In this document: positions 23,664 through 28,684 of the stretch, one piece after another
Layout: each line of letters starts with the position of its first letter
Position numbering within the stretch: position 1 is the stretch's first letter
Assembly: GCA_000435495.1 (NCBI GenBank)
Contig: FR884037.1
Span: 1 to 28,684, forward strand
Length of the DNA: 28,684 nucleotides
Reading direction: 5' to 3'
DNA from: Firmicutes bacterium CAG:552
Lineage (GTDB): Bacteria; Bacillota; Clostridia; Christensenellales; Pumilibacteraceae
The notes under the pieces: generated by a model
The model's database searches: none
Told to the model about the DNA's origin: nothing
Seen by the model: the letters and a program-made list of their open reading frames with translations, nothing else
Position numbers and translations under genes: made by a program

Positions 23664-25405
23664 TATTTTTCCTCCGTTTCGATTTTGATGTGCGTCTCTT
23701 TAAGCTGTTTCTCGGTAACGAAATTAGGAGCGTTCATAAGAAGGTCTTTTGCGTTCTTGTTCATCGGGAAGGCAATGATCTCTCTTATACTCGGCTCATC
23801 GCAAAGAAGCATGACCATACGGTCAACGCCCGGCGCTATACCCGCATGCGGCGGAGCTCCAAACTTAAACGCATTATAGAGTGCCGAAAACTTCTTTTCG
23901 ATAACGTCTTTGCCATAGCCGGCTATCTCGAACGCTTTAACCATTATCTCCGGATCGTGGTTGCGGACAGCTCCGCTACTGAGTTCTATTCCGTTGCATA
24001 CGATGTCGTATTGATAAGCAAGGATACTGAGCGGGTCCTGATTGTTAAGCGCATCCATTCCTCCTTGCGGCATGGAGAACGGATTGTGACAAAATTCTAT
24101 ACTTGAGGACTCCTCTCCTATTTCGTACATGGGGAAGTCCACAATCCAACAAAATCTGTAAACGTCCTTTTCGATTAGGTCAAGCTCTGTTCCGAGAATC
24201 GTGCGCACTATACCCGCTTGCTTTGCTGCGCCGTCTTTCGCTGCCACTATAGCAACGAAGCCGCCTTTCCCGAGCTGAAGTCTATCTTTTACGGCGTCTT
24301 TAACGTCTCCGAGGAATTTAGCAATGCCGCCGTTGAATTCTCCGTTTTCGTCCGTTTTAAACCAATAAACCGTATCGATTTCGTTTTGTTGCGCTTGCAC
24401 GATGAGCGTCTTTTCGATAAACGAACGAGGTTTGTCGAAGTTGTCGACTTTTATCGCCTTAACCGTCTTGCCTTCGAACATAGGCACAACGCTACCCAGA
24501 ATGTCCGTAATGTCTTTAATAATCAACGGATTTCGCAAATCGGGCTTATCAGATCCGTAATCTCTTATTGCGTCGAGATAAGGGATGCGTTTAAACGGCG
24601 CTCCGTCGACTTTCTTATCCGTAAATTCTCTGAACAAATCGGGCAAAACATCCTCAAGCACCTCGAACACGTCCTCTTGAGTAGCAAACGCCATTTCCAT
24701 ATCCAATTGATAGAATTCGCCCGGGCTGCGATCCGCTCTTGCGTCTTCGTCTCTAAAGCAAGGCGCTATTTGAAAATACTTATCGAATCCGCTCGCCATC
24801 AAAAGCTGTTTGTACTGCTGAGGAGCTTGCGGTAGCGCATAAAATTGTCCCGGATAAAGTCTGCTCGGCACTATAAAGTCTCTTGCGCCCTCCGGAGAAG
24901 AAGAAGTAAGGATAGGCGTAGTTATTTCCAAAAAGCCTTTATCTATCATTCTGCGACGAATAGAAGAAATTATTTTGCTTCGCAAAACGATCTTATCCTT
25001 TACGACGGGATTTCGCAAATCCAAAAATCTATACTTAAGTCTTGCGTCTTCTCTCGACGCAAGAGAATTTGTTATTTCAAACGGCAAAGCTTCCGAACAT
25101 TTACCCAAAATTTCTATTTCGGTAGGGTCTATCTCTATCAGTCCGGTAGGAAGCTGTTCGTTGGGACTGCTGCGTCTGATTACGGTGCCTTGTACTCTGA
25201 TCGTAGACTCTCTGGGAATGTTTCGCACCTGTTCTTTCATGTTTTCGTCCGATACGGTAACCTGAGTCATCCCGTAAAAATCTCGCAGCACAAAAAACAC
25301 TACGGCGCCAAGGTCTCTTACCGAGTGCAACCAGCCGCAAAGCGCAACTTTTTTGCCCTCGTCGGAAATACGCAGTTCGTTACAATTGTGAGTTCGCATT
25401 ATCAT
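23663..25405 (-). CDS. aspS: Aspartyl-tRNA synthetase
   Basis: This class II synthetase charges tRNA-Asp. From the ATG at 25405 it has about 580 residues, near the bacterial norm. An N-terminal OB-fold anticodon domain (about 10-105, CGWLHSVRDLG) is followed by motif 2 (FRDEDARADRSPGEFYQLD), a bacterial GAD insertion domain and motif 3 (GAPPHAGIAPGVDRMVMLL). Starts further upstream, to 25525, would cross the predicted promoter, so they are rejected; an ATG at 25399 is also possible. The leader shows no T-box elements. It heads the aspS-DUF1292-ygjP operon. Confidence 0.95.
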   Translation of the reverse strand: MIMRTHNCNELRISDEGKKVALCGWLHSVRDLGAVVFFVLRDFYGMTQVTVSDENMKEQVRNIPRESTIRVQGTVIRRSSPNEQLPTGLIEIDPTEIEILGKCSEALPFEITNSLASREDARLKYRFLDLRNPVVKDKIVLRSKIISSIRRRMIDKGFLEITTPILTSSSPEGARDFIVPSRLYPGQFYALPQAPQQYKQLLMASGFDKYFQIAPCFRDEDARADRSPGEFYQLDMEMAFATQEDVFEVLEDVLPDLFREFTDKKVDGAPFKRIPYLDAIRDYGSDKPDLRNPLIIKDITDILGSVVPMFEGKTVKAIKVDNFDKPRSFIEKTLIVQAQQNEIDTVYWFKTDENGEFNGGIAKFLGDVKDAVKDRLQLGKGGFVAIVAAKDGAAKQAGIVRTILGTELDLIEKDVYRFCWIVDFPMYEIGEESSSIEFCHNPFSMPQGGMDALNNQDPLSILAYQYDIVCNGIELSSGAVRNHDPEIMVKAFEIAGYGKDVIEKKFSALYNAFKFGAPPHAGIAPGVDRMVMLLCDEPSIREIIAFPMNKNAKDLLMNAPNFVTEKQLKETHIKIETEEK

Positions 25406-25442
25406 GATAAATAAATCTCTCTTTATAAATGTTATATCTAAA

Positions 25443-25471
25443 AGTATAGTAAAAACCAAGAAAAAAGTCAA
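25443..25471 (-). promoter_or_regulatory. Predicted aspS promoter
   Basis: On the minus strand TTGACT (25466-25471), a 17-bp spacer and TATACT (25443-25448) give a strong sigma-A match 37 bp before the aspS start. This rules out the longer open frame and a T-box leader. Confidence 0.75.
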
Positions 25472-25552
25472 GAATTTTATAGCGAAAACGTCTGTTACGC
25501 TCTCTTGCGCTGCGACAAGCAACAAAATCTCCTATCAAACCCGGTTTAGGTT

Positions 25553-25744
25553 TTAGTCGCTACTCTCGCCACAGTATGCAAGCGTAGCGTTACGTCCGAT
25601 GAGTCCGAGTTCCTTCGACGTCATCCCGAAAATCCACTTAGCGCATGTCCGAGACACGGATAGCGTCTGCCGCCCCTGTGCCTCTCTTATCCTTACTTCG
25701 TCAGCGCTTGCACCTTTTATTAACGCATGATTTTTACCAGCCGT
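25553..25744 (-). other. Unexplained open frame upstream of aspS
   Basis: Between the tRNA-Thr terminator and the aspS promoter a stop-free minus-strand frame of 63 codons has protein-like composition, for example ADEVRIREAQGRQTLSVSRT and KELGLIGRNATLAYCGESSD. The stretch seems richer in G and C than the flanking spacer. The first ATG in frame is at 25624, leaving 23 residues, and no ribosome binding site is seen. It could be a gene remnant or part of a mobile or repeated element. I do not recognise it. The rest of the 25406-25780 gap contains only the aspS promoter and the terminator. Confidence 0.35.
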
Positions 25745-25751
25745 TTAAATC

Positions 25752-25778
25752 AAAAAGCCCTTGCGACAAAGCAAGGGC
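25752..25778 (-). terminator. tRNA-Thr terminator
   Basis: On the minus strand GCCCTTGC and GCAAGGGC (25757-25764 with 25771-25778) form a perfect 8-bp stem around a 6-nt loop, followed by TTTTT. It begins 3 bp past the encoded CCA end of the tRNA. Confidence 0.93.
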
Positions 25779-25780
25779 AA

Positions 25781-25856
<76 letters not shown>

Positions 25857-25893
25857 ACATATATTTAGCCGCCATCAATCGACGACGGCTATC

Positions 25894-25922
25894 ATTATAT
25901 CTTATATTTTAATAAAAAGCAA
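25894..25922 (-). promoter_or_regulatory. Predicted tRNA-Thr promoter
   Basis: On the minus strand TTGCTT (25917-25922), a 17-bp spacer and a perfect TATAAT (25894-25899) lie about 40 bp before the tRNA 5' end. guaB has no terminator of its own, so read-through from guaB may also contribute. Confidence 0.75.
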
Positions 25923-25949
25923 CTGTTTTATGCCCGTTTACGAAAAAAC

Positions 25950-27452
25950 TTATTTTATATGAGCCTTATCTTTGAGAATAACGTCATGCGCTCCGCCCTC
26001 TATTATGCTGGTTGCGGATACAAGAGTAAGAACCGCTTTTTGTTGAAGTTCGGCTATAGTAAGCGCACCGCAATTGCACATTGTAGAACGTACCTTGCTA
26101 AGCGTCATGGCTACGTTATCCTTAAGGCTTCCGGCATACGGAACGTATGAATCCACGCCTTCTTCGAAGGAAAGTTTTTTGCCGCTACCGAGATCGTAAC
26201 GCTGCCAGTTCCGTGCCCTCGAAGAGCCTTCTCCCCAATATTCCTTGTAATAAGTTCCCGCAATGCTCACCTTTTCGGACGGACTCTCATCGAACCTTGC
26301 GAAATATCTGCCGAGCATAACGAAGTCTGCCCCCATTGCAAGAGCCAAAGTAATGTGGTGATCGTATACGATGCCGCCATCCGAGCAAACCGGTATATAC
26401 ACGCCTGTCTCTTTGTAATACCTATCTCTTTCGGCGCAAACGTCTATGAGCGAAGTTGCCTGTCCTCTGCCTATACCCTTAGTCTCTCGGGTAATGCAAA
26501 TCGAACCGCCGCCGATGCCCACCTTGATAAAATCCGCCCCGCTTTCTGCCAAAAATCTGAATCCGTCGGCGTCCACTATATTTCCGCCGCCTACTTTAAC
26601 GCCGTCGCCGTAAGTGTCTTTTATGTATTTAATTGTCTTACGCTGTCTTTCGGTAAATCCGTCGGACGAATCCACGCACATTACGTCCACCCCTGCGGCG
26701 AGCAATGCCGGGACTCTCTCCTCGTAATCCCTCGTGTTTATGCCGGCACCTACCACATAACGTTTATGCTTGTCCAAAAGTTCGCTTTGGTTCTGCTTAT
26801 GCGAATCGTAGTCTTTGCGGAAAACCAGATACTTTAATCTGCCTTCTTCGTCCACTATCGGAAGCGAATTTATTTTGTGCTCCCAAATAAGATCGTTTGC
26901 GGCCTTCAGCGTAATACCTTCTTTAGCATAAACGAGCTTGCTAAGCGGCGTCATAAAGTCGCTTACGAGCCTGTCCTCCGGATCTCTGCTTACTCTGTAA
27001 TCTCTGCTTGTTACTATACCTACGAGTTTTCCGTTAGCAGTACCGTCGTCGGTAACGGCGATGGTATTATGTCCGTATTTTTCTTTTAAGCTAAGCACGT
27101 CTTTAAGCGTGTCGGTAGGCTTAATATTCGAATCGCTGATAACAAAACCTGCCTTATACGTCTTGGCGCGTCTAACCATTTCCGCTTGCGCCTCTATAGA
27201 CTGAGAGCCGAAAATAAAAGATACGCCCCCTTCTGTAGCCAAAGCGACCGCCATGCGATCGTCGGAAACAGATTGCATAACCGCACTTACCATGGGAATA
27301 TTCATGGCGATTTCGGGTTCTTCGCCTCTTTTAAATTTAACGAGCGGTGTTTTTAAACTAACAGCGCTCGGAACGCAATCTGCGGGCGTATATCCGGGAA
27401 TCAAAAGATATTCGTTAAAAGTATGCGAAGGTTCGTTTATAAACTTAGCCAT
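25950..27452 (-). CDS. guaB: IMP dehydrogenase, protist (Tritrichomonas)-type
   Basis: GuaB oxidises IMP to XMP with NAD, the committed step to GMP. The 500-residue protein has the barrel with a CBS-domain insertion (about 108-220), the catalytic loop GIGGGSICITRETKGIGRGQ with Cys319, and a flap with RARNWQRYDLG. Most bacterial enzymes have GPGSICTTR and a different flap. Here Cys319, Arg382, Arg418-Tyr419 and Asp261 fall at exactly the residue numbers known for the Tritrichomonas foetus enzyme. The C-terminus SATSIIEGGAHDVILKD also resembles it. AAGGAG lies 7 nt before the ATG. It is transcribed alone, with tRNA-Thr downstream. The leader is too short for a riboswitch. Confidence 0.95.
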   Translation of the reverse strand: MAKFINEPSHTFNEYLLIPGYTPADCVPSAVSLKTPLVKFKRGEEPEIAMNIPMVSAVMQSVSDDRMAVALATEGGVSFIFGSQSIEAQAEMVRRAKTYKAGFVISDSNIKPTDTLKDVLSLKEKYGHNTIAVTDDGTANGKLVGIVTSRDYRVSRDPEDRLVSDFMTPLSKLVYAKEGITLKAANDLIWEHKINSLPIVDEEGRLKYLVFRKDYDSHKQNQSELLDKHKRYVVGAGINTRDYEERVPALLAAGVDVMCVDSSDGFTERQRKTIKYIKDTYGDGVKVGGGNIVDADGFRFLAESGADFIKVGIGGGSICITRETKGIGRGQATSLIDVCAERDRYYKETGVYIPVCSDGGIVYDHHITLALAMGADFVMLGRYFARFDESPSEKVSIAGTYYKEYWGEGSSRARNWQRYDLGSGKKLSFEEGVDSYVPYAGSLKDNVAMTLSKVRSTMCNCGALTIAELQQKAVLTLVSATSIIEGGAHDVILKDKAHIK

Positions 27453-27477
27453 AAATATTCTCCTTTATATTTTTGCT

Positions 27478-27506
27478 ATTTTACCACACGGCAAAAAAAA
27501 ACGCAA
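27478..27506 (-). promoter_or_regulatory. Predicted guaB promoter
   Basis: On the minus strand TTGCGT (27501-27506), a 17-bp spacer containing an eight-T tract, and TAAAAT (27478-27483) lie 25 bp before the guaB start codon. Confidence 0.65.
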
Positions 27507-27588
27507 CTTATTTTTGCAAAATTTTGCCTCGGTTGCTAAAGAATACAAAAATTATATTTTCACCGCCTACGTCCACACAGAGCGAAAG

Positions 27589-27626
27589 AAAAGGACACGC
27601 TCGATATCGCATTAAAGAGCGTGTCC
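27589..27626 (-). terminator. Terminator of the right-edge gene
   Basis: GGACACGCTC (27593-27602) pairs perfectly with GAGCGTGTCC (27617-27626) around a 14-nt loop. On the minus strand it is followed by TTTTCTTT, 40 bp after the stop of the gene at 27668. A T-run on the plus strand side makes it bidirectional. Confidence 0.85.
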
Positions 27627-27667
27627 GTTTTTTGAAAATTTCGGTTATCGCAATCGCAAATAAAACG

Positions 27668-28684
27668 TTAAGAAATTTTGTCTTTTAGTGCTTTCAAAAT
27701 TAACTTACACTGCGATTTGTCATAATATTGCTTTGCTACTGCAGTGCCTCCGACCTTAGACAATTGGTAAACGTCTGCGTTTTCTGCCTTTGTCGGCAAC
27801 GTAATGCCTGCTGACGAAGCAAAAGACGCAAGCTCGTCTATCTTATCGCTGACAGCGTATCTTATTATGTCCGAATCGAGTGCGATGTCCAAATCCTCGT
27901 CGCTGAATGCGCTTATCGTCTTGAGATCCAACGAAACGTCGTTTACCTGTATCGTTTGTCCTGCAATTTTTCTTGCTGCAATCAACGACTTTTTCAGTTC
28001 GACGGTAGTAAGTACTTTCATTTTTGCTGCGTCTTCTACGAAATGTTCGGCTTTAACAAAAAGCGGCACTTCGGTAGAACCGAATTTTATTTTCAAATTT
28101 GCAGAAACGGTGGCTCTCAATACGTCGCTTGCGCTAATCGCATCGATAACCGTGTCCGTAAAAGTAATCTGTATGCTGCCCAAATCGTTAATTTCGCTCG
28201 TTTTGGATATTCCCAAAGCGTTAACCGCAAGAAGCATGCGGTATACTTCGTCCGATTTTATTTCGGTAACAAAAGCGGTAGCTCCTTGATACTCGTAAAT
28301 GTTTTCCGTTGCGAATGAAGGCACCTTTATCTGCGGCAATGCGAGAACCGCAGCCGAAATTATCGCCGTCATAAGCGCACTGTCCTCTCTACCCTCTCCG
28401 TAACATGTAAGAACTTTGTCTATAGTTATGCTGTCTACGGTAAACGTATTATCATCTTCGACGAACTTAATCAACGTCAATATTTCCGATTGCTTATACG
28501 GATTGCGAATGTCGTTACCTTCGTGCGCTCTCGGGCTGTCTTTTATATTGGCGTTGCTTGCGATTATTGCCCTGATTTTGCCCGAAACGGTATGCTTGAG
28601 TATCTCGGAAGCGTATACGGTATCGAGTTTTTCGGAATCGGCATTACCTTCGTTATCCTTTAACTTGACTATTATCTTGTTATA
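27668..28684 (-). CDS. Partial tandem-repeat protein, 5' end outside the window
   Basis: The minus-strand frame stays open to the window edge, giving the last 338 residues of a larger protein; the TTG at 28480 is internal, not a start. A motif S-x-x-(L/I)-x3-(V/I)-S-x2-(I/L/V) recurs at residues 26 (SEILKHTVSGKI), 102 (SALMTAIISAAV), 186 (SDVLRATVSANL) and 271 (SDIIRYAVSDKI), numbered from the edge. Spacing is 76-85 residues. Each is followed about 15-45 residues later by a Pro-containing strand and a helical segment (KVPSFA, EVPLFV, TLPTKA). It is therefore a tandem array of roughly 80-residue mixed alpha/beta repeats. I recognise no family. Surface location is likely by analogy but cannot be shown without the N-terminus. 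Confidence 0.75.
   Translation of the reverse strand, partial: YNKIIVKLKDNEGNADSEKLDTVYASEILKHTVSGKIRAIIASNANIKDSPRAHEGNDIRNPYKQSEILTLIKFVEDDNTFTVDSITIDKVLTCYGEGREDSALMTAIISAAVLALPQIKVPSFATENIYEYQGATAFVTEIKSDEVYRMLLAVNALGISKTSEINDLGSIQITFTDTVIDAISASDVLRATVSANLKIKFGSTEVPLFVKAEHFVEDAAKMKVLTTVELKKSLIAARKIAGQTIQVNDVSLDLKTISAFSDEDLDIALDSDIIRYAVSDKIDELASFASSAGITLPTKAENADVYQLSKVGGTAVAKQYYDKSQCKLILKALKDKIS

Noticed and set aside
25406..25525. N-terminal extension of aspS to an ATG at 25525
   Set aside because: The added residues are hydrophobic and unlike AspRS, and a strong promoter lies within this stretch.
25406..25752. T-box leader for aspS
   Set aside because: No AGGGTGGNACCGCG-like T-box sequence or antiterminator was found, and the predicted promoter leaves a leader of only about 30 nt.

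Overview
The window looks like a chromosomal segment of a Gram-positive member of the Bacillota, most likely an uncultured gut-type Clostridia lineage. The evidence is the ecfA1-ecfA2-ecfT-truA block, luxS, a DUF1292 protein after aspS, a TatD-associated-type radical SAM protein, an LtaS/MdoB-like membrane enzyme, Sec lipoproteins, GGAG-type ribosome binding sites and TTGnnn-N17-TAtAAT promoters. I saw no phage, insertion sequence or CRISPR array. The finer taxonomy is inference.

Layout, left to right. Positions 1-335 hold no gene apart from a strong rho-independent hairpin. Positions 336-4554 (minus strand) form one tightly packed operon: ecfA1, ecfA2, ecfT, truA, a flavodoxin-like protein and luxS. 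Positions 4714-7034 (plus) hold an orphan ParA/Soj ATPase, an AraC-family regulator and a small radical SAM protein. Positions 7498-9030 (minus) encode an LtaS/MdoB-like sulfatase-fold membrane enzyme, and 9617-11137 (minus) guaA. Plus-strand genes follow: an AlkD-type DNA alkylation repair protein, upp and acpP. A decayed ABC transporter ATPase gene lies on the opposite strand just past the acpP terminator. Positions 13964-17866 (minus) encode a 1300-residue lipoprotein with two long internal repeats, divergent from an XRE-type regulator with a membrane tail (18075-18713).

Positions 18834-21438 (minus) are the most interesting part: an ECF-like sigma factor, an RsgI-like membrane anti-sigma factor translationally coupled to it, and a charged lipoprotein. 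The sigma operon and the lipoprotein gene are each preceded by copies of the same 36-bp element (30/36 identical). The element has a -35/-10 layout with a 15-bp spacer. This looks like a self-contained, autoregulated envelope-signalling regulon.

After that come a PiT phosphate transporter (plus), then on the minus strand aspS, a DUF1292 protein and a YgjP-type metallopeptidase, followed by tRNA-Thr(GGT). The window continues with guaB, which is an unusual Tritrichomonas-type IMP dehydrogenase, and ends in a partial tandem-repeat protein that runs off the right edge.

Functional themes are nucleotide metabolism (guaA, guaB, upp), vitamin/ECF transport, translation (truA, aspS, tRNA-Thr), and cell-envelope sensing and surface proteins. 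Two genes (ecfA1 and the XRE regulator) have predicted promoters so close to the start codon that their mRNAs may be leaderless.
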